Source: Anabaena sp. UHCC 0204
Lineage (GTDB): Bacteria > Cyanobacteriota > Cyanobacteriia > Cyanobacteriales > Nostocaceae
Direction: 5' to 3'
Length of the DNA stretch: 64,000 nucleotides
Assembly: GCF_009711975.1 (NCBI RefSeq)
Contig: NZ_VIKW01000023.1
Span: forward strand, 1 to 64,000
Both the position numbers and the translations under genes were made by a program. The notes beneath the pieces were generated by a model that ran no database searches, was not told the origin of the DNA, and saw nothing but the letters and a program-made list of their open reading frames with translations. Within the stretch, counting starts at the first letter, position 1. Every line of letters begins with the position of its first letter. This document shows, piece after piece, positions 44,910-52,686 of this stretch.

Positions 44910-45941
44910 TCAACCTTTATTTTTCAAGGTTTGTACTGCTAACAACGCTAATACGCCTGTAGCGGCGATGCCTACGGCGAGCGAAGCGATCGCTCCCCAT
45001 TGCAGCACAGGATTTTTATCTAAGGCATCAAAAAAGCTGGGAATGACTTGGGTTTTATAGTCCCCATCTATTCTGTCGTGTTCAGGAACAGGCTGATAAA
45101 AGTTATTTGGTGCGTTTTCGGATTTTGGCTCAGAACTACGCTGTAAATCAAAACCGAATTGTAACAACAGTGAATCTACTAACCCCGGAGAAATCCGTTG
45201 TAATAAATCTAGCGCCTTGGCTGCATCACCCACTAAAAGATCACGAGTGGGATGTTCCGCTACATAGACGACTGCATCAGCTACCAGCCTGGGGTCATAG
45301 TAAGGTGGTATACCGGCTGGTTTTACGCCTAACTTAGTTAGACCATTATTCCAGAACGGGGTATTAATTACACCGGGTTTGATACTTGTAACACTAATCG
45401 GCCATTTATCATGCTGTAACTCTATCCGCATAGCTTCCACAAAGCCTTCAATCCCGTGTTTGGCAGCAGCATAAGCACTTTGATAAGGGAGCGATCGCCT
45501 ACCTTCCATGGAAGAAATATGAATCAGCGCCCCCCTTCCTTCCCGCTTCAAATGGGGTAAAGCAGCCATCGCGCCATAAGCTTGGCCAACCAAGTCCACA
45601 TCAATAACGTGCTTAAATTCTTCCGGTTTTGTGTTGTCGAAAGTGGCAAAAAGTCCCACAGCGGGAGTATGAACCCATGTATCAATTCGCCCGAATGTCT
45701 CCACAGTCTTATCAGCGATCGCATTTACCTGATCAAATTCCTGCACATCAGCAACAATAGAAATTGCTTCACCGCCAAAACTGCGAATTTCCTCCACCAC
45801 AGACTTTAAACCTGACTCACTACGGGCGGAAACCACCACTTTTGCACCCCGTCTAGCAAACTGCAAAGCTGTTTCTCGGCCAATACCGCTAGAAGCACCA
45901 ACGACAGAAACAACTTGTTGATTGATTGGTTTTAATTGCAT
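44910..45941 (-). CDS. SDR family oxidoreductase with C-terminal membrane anchor
   Basis: A 343-residue classical short-chain dehydrogenase: VVSVVGASSGIGRETALQFA (nucleotide loop), HISSMEGRRSLPYQSAYAAAK with catalytic Ser, Tyr-x3-Lys, and PGVINTPFW. After about residue 270 comes a linker and a hydrophobic end (IASLAVGIAATGVLALLAV), a likely membrane anchor. Its DNA (near 44957-44990) contains GATGCCTACGGCGAGCGAAG and a HIP1 octamer, a dispersed-repeat-like sequence that became coding. An AAAGGAG site precedes ATG. Substrate unknown; it is not PhaB by sequence that I can tell. It precedes the PsaX-like gene by 34 bp. Confidence 0.85.
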   Translation of the reverse strand: MQLKPINQQVVSVVGASSGIGRETALQFARRGAKVVVSARSESGLKSVVEEIRSFGGEAISIVADVQEFDQVNAIADKTVETFGRIDTWVHTPAVGLFATFDNTKPEEFKHVIDVDLVGQAYGAMAALPHLKREGRGALIHISSMEGRRSLPYQSAYAAAKHGIEGFVEAMRIELQHDKWPISVTSIKPGVINTPFWNNGLTKLGVKPAGIPPYYDPRLVADAVVYVAEHPTRDLLVGDAAKALDLLQRISPGLVDSLLLQFGFDLQRSSEPKSENAPNNFYQPVPEHDRIDGDYKTQVIPSFFDALDKNPVLQWGAIASLAVGIAATGVLALLAVQTLKNKG

Positions 45942-46004
45942 AGATGCGACTCCTTTAAATCTTCAATAGAATCAAGAAACTTGGCGTTGCCATTTCTCCA
46001 ACTC

Positions 46005-46382
46005 TTACTCTCTGAGCCTCTGCGCCTCTGCGTGAGACAAATTCATACTTTCATTCACCAACACCAGAAACTTGTTTAACTCAGTAGTGAATAATTCAGG
46101 ACACTCAACTTGGGGTATATGTCCACAGTTGGGGATTAAAGCCAGATGTCCTTGTTTAAGACGACTAACAGCATTTTGAGCTTGATTATTTGGTAAAACT
46201 AAATCATTAATTCCCCACATAATCAAAGTTGGCATTTTTAACTGTGGGAGAAGATCAAGTATGATTTGATGCTGTCCAAATAAATTTAATTGGGCGCGAA
46301 GAGAAGATAAACCAGCCTCTAAAAAGCCCGGTATTTTAGCCATCCGCTCCTGTTCTGCTATCCATTGAGAAGGGACTTTCAC
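46005..46382 (-). pseudogene. C-terminal fragment of an alpha/beta hydrolase
   Basis: The 125-residue frame contains LPQLKMPTLIMWGINDLVLP (the strand and Asp loop of the catalytic triad) and LIPNCGHIPQVECPELF with the catalytic His, but lacks the nucleophile Ser region. Its upstream side is joined to the thiolase fragment at about 46380 in a different frame. The last residues, SHAEAQRLRE, are encoded by the dispersed repeat TTCACGCAGAGGCGCAGAG. The gene is a deletion product. Confidence 0.75.
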
Positions 46383-46761
46383 AGGTTAGTAAAAACCCGG
46401 TTTGAGACATTGATTCCATTCCCCCAGTCAGGACTAAATCAGCTTCACCAGAACGAATAGCTGTAGCAGCGTTAATGGCGCTCATCATTCCCGACGAACA
46501 CACCATATCAACTGCATAACCGTTTACTGTGTCAGGAATCCCGGTTTTGTAAGCTGCTTGACGAGGTAATGATTGTCCGTGTCCGGCTCTAAGTACATTA
46601 CCAAAAATATACAAGTCTAAAGCCTCCCCGGAAATTCCCGCTTTTTCTAAAGCTGCATTCATGGCGATCGCTCCCAGGTCTACTGGTGACAATTTTGCTA
46701 ACATACCTCCGAATTTACCCAGTGGTGTCCTAACTGCTGAGACAATGTAAGCTTCTTGCAT
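46336..46761 (-). pseudogene. N-terminal fragment of a thiolase (acetyl-CoA acetyltransferase, PhaA-like)
   Basis: The frame starts MQEAYIVSAVRTPLGKFGGM and contains the acylated cysteine loop DMVCSSGMMSAINAATAI and TGGMESMSQTGFLL, about 130 residues of a thiolase of usually 390. After that the frame passes into the alpha/beta hydrolase DNA in the wrong phase (CESPFSMDSRTGADG) and stops. The catalytic His and second Cys are gone. Since phaC and a phasin-like gene are adjacent, it was probably the PhaA of a polyhydroxybutyrate locus. Confidence 0.8.
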
Positions 46762-47015
46762 ACTGCTCCATCAAACTAATACAAATCCCGATAAATCTGG
46801 ACATTGGTTTTATCTGGAAATAGCTCCCACAATTATCAAAGAATTCGAGGATCTGGGTATAGGTTTCTAACTCTAAATTCCACTATTTGTAAATTTATAG
46901 TACAAAAAAATATTTATTAACAAATCACTCTTGAGAAATAAATAGAATCCTACATATCTAGTTACTTTAAAATGGGAACTGAATAAAGCAACATCAGCCA
47001 ATAGGAGTAATCACA

Positions 47016-47279
47016 ATGGATAGTTTACATAGTTTTGAGCAGTTTTTTAAACAATTGAGTGAATTCCAAAATATGGTTTTCAATAATTGGAATTCTACTC
47101 TATCAAGTATGCAAAATATGAATTTATCAAGTTCACCAGAGAATTTAGATAAAAACATGAAGGTACAGGAAGACTTGGTAAAAAACTCTTTGGAATTCCA
47201 AGAACAGGTAAATCGTTTCTCTATAGACACTCAAAGAAAATTGTGGGATGGTTATTTTAAAATGATGCGGAAATCATAA
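47016..47279 (+). CDS. Phasin-like small protein of the PHB locus
   Basis: An 87-residue, probably all-helical amphipathic protein (LHSFEQFFKQLSEFQNMVFN, VQEDLVKNSLEFQEQVNRF) with a ribosome-binding site AGGAG. The pattern resembles small phasins or PhaE N-termini that coat polyhydroxybutyrate granules. It lies between the thiolase remnant and phaC and is transcribed opposite to both. Phasin function is an inference from context and composition. Confidence 0.6.
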   Translation: MDSLHSFEQFFKQLSEFQNMVFNNWNSTLSSMQNMNLSSSPENLDKNMKVQEDLVKNSLEFQEQVNRFSIDTQRKLWDGYFKMMRKS

Positions 47280-47356
47280 ACCCAACATCTCTTTAAAATC
47301 CATAAAAATTAAGGTGGGCATTGCCCACCTTCTGCAATAATTGAAAAACCACAACT

Positions 47357-47689
47357 TTACCACCAAATGCGATTTCCTTCTTCATCCATTCGCGCTTGAC
47401 GAATTACATCAGAAATTTCTTCTGCATCTTTGACATGGTGGAGTGCTTTTTTCTCACCATCAGGGTTTTCCACTACAAAATAAGTTGGAACTGTCACGTG
47501 TTCACCAGTAATATCAAGTATATCTACAGCAACTTGTTGAGCTTTTTCTTCAACTGATTGGGGTTCGTCAGCAATTCTATCTCCTGGATTGGCTGTTAAA
47601 CTCTTGTCTTTGATATTTTGTTCTTCTCGGGAATGCGAATCTTTATCTACTGGTTGATGAATTTGATTATCTTGATCATTCTTAGTCAT
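47357..47689 (-). CDS. Conserved hypothetical protein, DUF2188-like tail
   Basis: A 110-residue soluble protein with a very polar N-terminal 45 residues and a C-terminal VTVPTYFVVENPDGEKKALH segment followed by ARMDEEGNRIWW. I recognise no firm family and no catalytic motif. It meets the phasin-like gene end-to-end (77 bp apart). Confidence 0.5.
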   Translation of the reverse strand: MTKNDQDNQIHQPVDKDSHSREEQNIKDKSLTANPGDRIADEPQSVEEKAQQVAVDILDITGEHVTVPTYFVVENPDGEKKALHHVKDAEEISDVIRQARMDEEGNRIWW

Positions 47690-47812
47690 GGCTGTTTCTT
47701 ACATAAAAACCTGGCTATTACTAATATCAACCTAGACAATCAAAAGTATCTCTTTCTAGCGAGAGAGTTGGAGGATGAACTTTACTGTTTGATTTCAAAG
47801 GAAAAAAGAAGT

Positions 47813-49186
47813 TTATATTCGTATCTTTAACCAATTCCCAATCATTAAGGGTAAGTCTTTCTGCACTTTGCTACTTACATAGATGCCAATATGTCCAACT
47901 GGAAATGAATGGACTGTATAATCATCACTAGAGATATATTTCTCAAGAGCTAAAGATGACGTTGGGGGAACTAAATGATCCTGTTCGGCATAAATATTTA
48001 AAATCGGTATTTGGATCTTGCTTAAATCTACTCGCTGATTACCAATTTCTATTTCACCTTTAATCAATTTATTCCCTTGATATAAATCCTTAATTACCTG
48101 TCGAAAAGTCTCACCAGCTTGATCAGGACTATCAAAAATCCATTTTTCCATTCTCAGAAAGTTCAGCAGTTTTTCTTCAGATTTAATAATTTCTAGCAAG
48201 TCAATATATTTTTTAACTCCTAATTGAAATGGTTTCAACATCAAAAAGACATAATTAAGAAAATCACCAGGAATATTCCCCAAAGTATCTACCATTAGGT
48301 CTACATCTAAAGCTTTATTACCTAAAGTAGATCCACTCCAAATATTCAGAAGTCCATCATTAATATGAAAGTCTACTGGAGTAATCATCGTAATGAGGTT
48401 TTTTACTTTCTCTGGATGCAAGGAACTATAACAGAGACTAAATGTACCTCCTTGACAAATTCCTAATAAATTAAGCTGGGGAAGATGATGAATTTTGCAA
48501 ATCACATCTACACAATTATTGATATAACCATTTATATATTTATCCAGAGTTAGCCAACTTTCATTTTTTTGAGGGTATCCCCAATCAATTAAGTAAACAT
48601 CAAAACCAAGTTTCAGCAAATTAGCAACAAAAGAACGTCCTGCTTGTAAATCAATTATATATGGACGATTGACTAGAGCGTAAACAATCAATATCGGAAT
48701 ATTTCCAGAATTTTGATCTGGTGAATAGTGGTATAATACGATTTGATCTTCTTTGTAAATTTCTACTTTTGGTGTTATTCCTACCTGGATTTTATCTTCA
48801 TAAAAATAGTTAACAATATTAATGGGATTAATTTGGCAAATAAAGTCCATAATTGGCGTAAATTCTTTTACCAATTGTTGCTGGTATGACCAGTTAGCGA
48901 TAGCTATGTTTAAAAATTTGCCTTGAATAATAACGGCATCTGGTGAACGGAATTTATCTGCAAATTCTCGATCAAATTTATTAGCGAATATTTGAATTAT
49001 TTCGGGTAATTTATCCAATATCTTACTGCTATTGTCTGCACTACTAAACTCATGTATTAATTCCAAAAAAGCTTTTCTATAGACATCAGATAGTAATATT
49101 TGATAATTAAGACTAGCTTGATATAACTGAATTAAGTTACTAATAAATTTGGAATATTCATGGATATAATTTTGTATGCTCATCAA
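47813..49186 (-). CDS. phaC: Class III poly(3-hydroxyalkanoate) synthase PhaC
   Basis: Polymerises 3-hydroxybutyryl-CoA to polyhydroxybutyrate. The alpha/beta-hydrolase core (about residues 115-455) has the lipase-like box GICQGGTF with the catalytic Cys (about residue 240), the Asp of YAEQDHLVPP (about 403) and the His of PVGHIGIYVS (about 433). The protein has 457 residues, about 90 more than typical class III PhaC; the extra N-terminus (residues 1-100) is helical. Class III synthases need PhaE, which is not seen nearby; the extension might replace part of it, which is speculation. phaA is truncated and phaB absent here. Confidence 0.9.
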   Translation of the reverse strand: MMSIQNYIHEYSKFISNLIQLYQASLNYQILLSDVYRKAFLELIHEFSSADNSSKILDKLPEIIQIFANKFDREFADKFRSPDAVIIQGKFLNIAIANWSYQQQLVKEFTPIMDFICQINPINIVNYFYEDKIQVGITPKVEIYKEDQIVLYHYSPDQNSGNIPILIVYALVNRPYIIDLQAGRSFVANLLKLGFDVYLIDWGYPQKNESWLTLDKYINGYINNCVDVICKIHHLPQLNLLGICQGGTFSLCYSSLHPEKVKNLITMITPVDFHINDGLLNIWSGSTLGNKALDVDLMVDTLGNIPGDFLNYVFLMLKPFQLGVKKYIDLLEIIKSEEKLLNFLRMEKWIFDSPDQAGETFRQVIKDLYQGNKLIKGEIEIGNQRVDLSKIQIPILNIYAEQDHLVPPTSSLALEKYISSDDYTVHSFPVGHIGIYVSSKVQKDLPLMIGNWLKIRI

Positions 49187-49352
49187 ATTTTATTCCTTTG
49201 TAATAATTCAGGATAAAGTAGATTTTTAGCAATATTAAAATTCTCTAAAATTTCCCATCATAAAATCTGGATATTGCTGTATATAGAAATCAGTATTAAT
49301 TTCAATTTGTTGGCAATTTTTATATTATTGTTTATATTTATTACTTAGAAAA

Positions 49353-49515
49353 AAAGGGAACTTTCTAACAGGGAACAGATAAAAAACTAAAGTATTAAAG
49401 TTTAAAACTCAGTCAAAAAAAAGTGTTTTTAAAAGATAACGAGCAGCGAAAAACAGTGTAATTATTTCAATCTCATGTTTTTTAACATGAGTTTTTTCTG
49501 TTAAGAGTTCCCTTT
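49353..49515. mobile_element. Candidate MITE or long hairpin between phaC and galK
   Basis: AAAGGGAACTTTCTAACAG (49353-49371) and CTGTTAAGAGTTCCCTTT (49498-49515) are inverted arms with about two differences, enclosing 126 bp. Inside, CTCATGTT-TTTT-AACATGAG (49472-49491) followed by TTTTTT is a terminator-like hairpin on the plus strand, although no plus-strand gene precedes it. Either a MITE carrying a hairpin or a small RNA unit. The rest of 49187-49574 is AT-rich with no gene. Confidence 0.5.
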
Positions 49516-49574
49516 GAATTAACTATGTGTTTATATTTAAACTATTTCTGCTACTTATTCCACTCGTGTATGTA

Positions 49575-50657
49575 TTACACAATCAAGTTGCACAACAGCT
49601 TAGGGACTAAAATTTTGCCGTTGTAACCTGTATATTTGTATTCCTCAACTACTTTTGTGGCAATCTCTCTTCCTTGCCCTGATGTAACTAAAGCAACACA
49701 AGCTCCACCGAAACCTGCTCCTGTCAGCCTTGCACCAAATACTCCTGCTGTGTTCTGCAAAATTTCTACCAAAGTATCCAGCGCAGGTACAGAAACCTCG
49801 TAATCGTCCCGTAAACTAGCGTGGGATGCGTTCATTAACTCTCCAAACCGCTCAGGTGTAACACCCTGTAAAGCTTCTAAAACGCGGTTATTTTCTGTAA
49901 CTACATGACGGGCGCGATCGCACAACGGTTTCGGTAATATTTCTACTGCATTAGCATCAGTAATATCTCGTAATGCGTTCACTCCTAACAAATGCGCGGC
50001 TTCTTCACATTCAGCCCGACGCTGATTATAACCACTACTGGCAAGTGTCCGCGGCACACCGCTATCTATGACTACAATCTCTACTCCATCAGGAAAAGTA
50101 ACAAGCTGGCGTTCTAGGGTCCGAGTATCTAAAAACAAAAGATGTTTATTATCCGCCAAACTAGCAGCCATTTGATCCATAATGCCGCACTGCACACCAG
50201 CATAGTGAATTTCTGCTTGTTGTGCCAATTGGGCAATTTCCACATCATCAAGCGGAAGATCGAGCAGTTGACGTATTCCTCTCAATGTTGCCACTTCCAA
50301 AGCCGCACTACTAGATAAACCTGAACCCATAGGTACGGAAGATTTCACATACACCAACAGATAAGGTATTGTATAACCTGCGATTTTCAAAACTTCAATA
50401 CAACCATAGATATAACTGGCAAATCCAGATGGTGAATGGTGCGTATCTAATATAGTGACTCGCTCATTTAAATTTTCTGAGTAAAAATGATGTGCGTTAT
50501 CTCTACTCATACCGAGTAATACTGTTGTGCTTTGAGGAATGGCAGTTGGTAACACAAAACCGTCGTTATAGTCGGTATGTTCACCCAGTAAATTTACCCT
50601 ACCTGGCGCACTGGCTTCTGTTTCGGGTATGGTATTGAATGTTTCTTCAAAATTCAT
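49575..50657 (-). CDS. galK: Galactokinase
   Basis: Phosphorylates galactose with ATP to galactose-1-phosphate, the substrate of GalT encoded at 33168. The GHMP-kinase motifs are all present: APGRVNLLGEHTDYNDGFVL (galactokinase signature, about residue 17), the phosphate loop PMGSGLSSSAALEVATL (about 112), the catalytic GIMDQMAAS region and GARLTGAGFGGACVAL near the end. ATG 50657 gives the usual N-terminus MNFEETFNTIPETEASAPGR; the frame is open to 50699 through DNA of a CGCAAAGTCGCAAAGG-type repeat, which is not credible coding. Confidence 0.92.
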   Translation of the reverse strand: MNFEETFNTIPETEASAPGRVNLLGEHTDYNDGFVLPTAIPQSTTVLLGMSRDNAHHFYSENLNERVTILDTHHSPSGFASYIYGCIEVLKIAGYTIPYLLVYVKSSVPMGSGLSSSAALEVATLRGIRQLLDLPLDDVEIAQLAQQAEIHYAGVQCGIMDQMAASLADNKHLLFLDTRTLERQLVTFPDGVEIVVIDSGVPRTLASSGYNQRRAECEEAAHLLGVNALRDITDANAVEILPKPLCDRARHVVTENNRVLEALQGVTPERFGELMNASHASLRDDYEVSVPALDTLVEILQNTAGVFGARLTGAGFGGACVALVTSGQGREIATKVVEEYKYTGYNGKILVPKLLCNLIV

Positions 50658-50748
50658 CATATTTTCGTTTTTGTTTCGCGCAAAGTCGCAAAGGAGCAAA
50701 GGAAGAATTAAGTGTATACCTGAAATTTACGGGAATTCCCGGTTATGT

Positions 50749-51837
50749 TTATTTAACTAAAGGCACAGCCCGCAACCTTCCTTCTACCTCTACACTGGGA
50801 AAATTTGGGTCAAAAGTCAAATTCTCTAATTTCCCATTCTCAAGAATTACAAAAGTATCTTCCACTTTTGCCCCTGGTAAACTTGGGTTCCAAGCAACAG
50901 CCATTCCTGCGGATAAAGTTTCGGTAGCAGTGGGAGTGGCAACAATTTCTCTGGCTAAATATCCGGTAGTTCCTCCCTGATGATGTTCACGGATAGCATG
51001 GGGAAATCCATGTTCTGCATAAGCTTGAGCTAGGGCATGATAAGCTACGTTTAGGGCGGTTCCCGGTTGAGATAAATCCAAGATTAAAGCTTCAATTTCC
51101 CTTACATGGCGGTGCAATTCGGCATTCTCATTGGAAAGGTTGCCAAAGCTCACAAATCTCGTCAAATTGGCATACAAACCATCACCTCTAGCGCAAAATA
51201 CCATCATTGCTTGCCGTCCAATTTGTTCTCCTGTGGGTGTGCCATGACGGTATAAGGGTAAACGCCTCTCTCCGGCTACCAGTGTCACGGCTGGATGTAG
51301 TCCCCTTGTCCATAATGCTTCTGCACCTGCACCGGCTAACTGATATTCTGTCCAATTAGGTTCAGCGGCTGTGATTATCTCTGTCATGGCTTGGCTGGCT
51401 TTTAGTCCTATTTGGTGATATCGTTCTAACTCGCTGGGCATCAATACCCGTTTCCGGTTTTGTAAAGATGCTGGTAATGGCTGTTCTCTTTCCAGAACCG
51501 GTTTATCACTGAGAACCTTTCCCCCATTTGTAACTTCACGAACAAAAGTCTCACGTTCTGAACCTTCAGCCCACGGACTGATGTGTACTTGAAAATTGGG
51601 TGGTAATTCTTCATCTTTCAGGCGTTGCGCTTCAATTTCGTCGGTTAATATCCACGCATTTTGGGCAGTTACTAATACTTCTGCTACGCCAGTTTCTGAA
51701 GTTAGTAATACGGTGTGAGAAGCGCCCGCAGTTGCCCAGGAAAACCAATCTGTACCGCGTAAACGTATCGCCTGTACCCCATTTTCCGCTAGGGTTTGTC
51801 TCATTAGCTCCAACTTGGTGGAGACTTCTTCGTTCAT
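50749..51837 (-). CDS. M24-family (Xaa-Pro peptidase-like) protein with altered metal ligands
   Basis: A 362-residue creatinase/aminopeptidase-P fold: an N-terminal domain (about 1-130) and a pita-bread domain from about 150. The His of REHHQGGTTGYLARE and the Glu of GAKVEDTFVILENG are kept, but the segment normally holding the two metal Asp residues reads FCARGDGLYANLTRFVSFG, with Ala/Cys and Asn where D-x-G and D-x-T-R are expected. It may be a non-peptidase member. It is 91 bp upstream of galK on the same strand. Just upstream (51841-51910) is a decayed piece of the family-1 MITE interior. Confidence 0.75.
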   Translation of the reverse strand: MNEEVSTKLELMRQTLAENGVQAIRLRGTDWFSWATAGASHTVLLTSETGVAEVLVTAQNAWILTDEIEAQRLKDEELPPNFQVHISPWAEGSERETFVREVTNGGKVLSDKPVLEREQPLPASLQNRKRVLMPSELERYHQIGLKASQAMTEIITAAEPNWTEYQLAGAGAEALWTRGLHPAVTLVAGERRLPLYRHGTPTGEQIGRQAMMVFCARGDGLYANLTRFVSFGNLSNENAELHRHVREIEALILDLSQPGTALNVAYHALAQAYAEHGFPHAIREHHQGGTTGYLAREIVATPTATETLSAGMAVAWNPSLPGAKVEDTFVILENGKLENLTFDPNFPSVEVEGRLRAVPLVK

Positions 51838-51975
51838 AGGAGATAAACACAGATGGATACAGATAATTATCCAGTTATCCTATGTGTATCTGCGTCTGTC
51901 TGAGGTAGTGAACTCTCTCAAACTTGAACTTATCAGAAAATAGGCTGAAAACCTGAACGAGATCAAAAACTGAAA

Positions 51976-52458
51976 ATGATTATTCTTTTAATGGGTGTCT
52001 CTGGATCTGGTAAAACTACAATTGGCAAACATTTAGCCGCATCACTAAACTGGGAATTTCATGATGGTGATAGCTTTCACCTCCCAACTAACATCGAAAA
52101 AATGCGGCGGGGTATCCCTCTCAATGATGCCGATAGAATGCCGTGGTTGCAATATCTACACGCCCATATTCAAGTTTGGTTACAAGAAAATAAAAATGTA
52201 GTTTTAGCCTGTTCTGCCCTAAAAGCTAGTTATCGTCAAATTCTTTTATGTGATAGCCGCATTTATCTGGTTTATGTCCAAGGATCTTTTGATGTCATTC
52301 AAGAACGATTGAGAAAGAGGCAAAATCACTTTATGAGTGAAAAACTCCTCAAAAGCCAGTTTAATGACCTTGAAGAGCCAGATAATGCTATTTATGTGGA
52401 TATTTCCCAACCGATTGGAGTGATTGTAGATCAGATTAGACAGACTTTAGGAATTTAG
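51976..52458 (+). CDS. gntK: Gluconokinase
   Basis: A 160-residue gluconate kinase: the P-loop MGVSGSGKTTIGKHLA at the N-terminus, FHDGDSFH with gluconate-binding Asp/His, and VLACSALKASYRQ and FMSEKLLKSQFNDLEEP. It makes 6-phosphogluconate from gluconate and ATP. Its last 135 bp plus 8 bp beyond the stop recur at 59996-60138, beside the fructokinase gene; this full-length copy is therefore the reconstituted or original gene at the left edge of the 7.5-kb island. Confidence 0.92.
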   Translation: MIILLMGVSGSGKTTIGKHLAASLNWEFHDGDSFHLPTNIEKMRRGIPLNDADRMPWLQYLHAHIQVWLQENKNVVLACSALKASYRQILLCDSRIYLVYVQGSFDVIQERLRKRQNHFMSEKLLKSQFNDLEEPDNAIYVDISQPIGVIVDQIRQTLGI

Positions 52459-52466
52459 CTGAGTTG
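52324..52466 (+). repeat. Left 143-bp direct repeat (gntK 3' end)
   Basis: This segment runs from AATCACTTTATGAGTGAAAA inside gntK to 8 bp past its TAG stop, ending GCTGAGTTG. A copy of equal length lies at 59996-60138. There are three substitutions (TTGGAGTG/TTGAAGTG, CAGATT/CAGGTT, TTTAGG/TTTGGG) and no gaps, so the two are 98% identical. The repeats bracket the FGE-to-Trypco1 gene cluster. Confidence 0.92.
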
Positions 52467-52523
52467 TGGGGAATTGACTACTTTGCTTTTTGATGGTTTG
52501 TTCCACAACTTTGACATCTAACC

Positions 52524-52576
52524 AGGACTTACGCAAAACAGAACGGAAGTAGGGGTAATTCATGAATTACCCCTAC
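52524..52576. repeat. AGGACTTACGCA end and 28-bp perfect palindrome
   Basis: AGGACTTACGCA (52524-52535) is the end of the MITE also seen at 41685-41775. It is followed by a perfect palindrome made of GTAGGGGTAATTCA and TGAATTACCCCTAC (52549-52576), whose arms are contiguous. This is the left junction region of the island, between gntK and the first FGE gene. Confidence 0.65.
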
Positions 52577-52686
52577 GCAAGAATCAGGTTGTCAATTTAG
52601 AAAAATTTTAAGATCGCTCCGTTTCACTACGCTTACAAGGGTAAAGGAAAGAAGGGAAAAGGGCAAAAGAGCAAGAGTATAAAGGG

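Noticed and set aside
47618-47830. 70-codon plus-strand frame overlapping the start of the 47357-47689 gene
   Set aside because: No recognisable motif; it spans the promoter region between two genes and the C-terminus is arbitrary.
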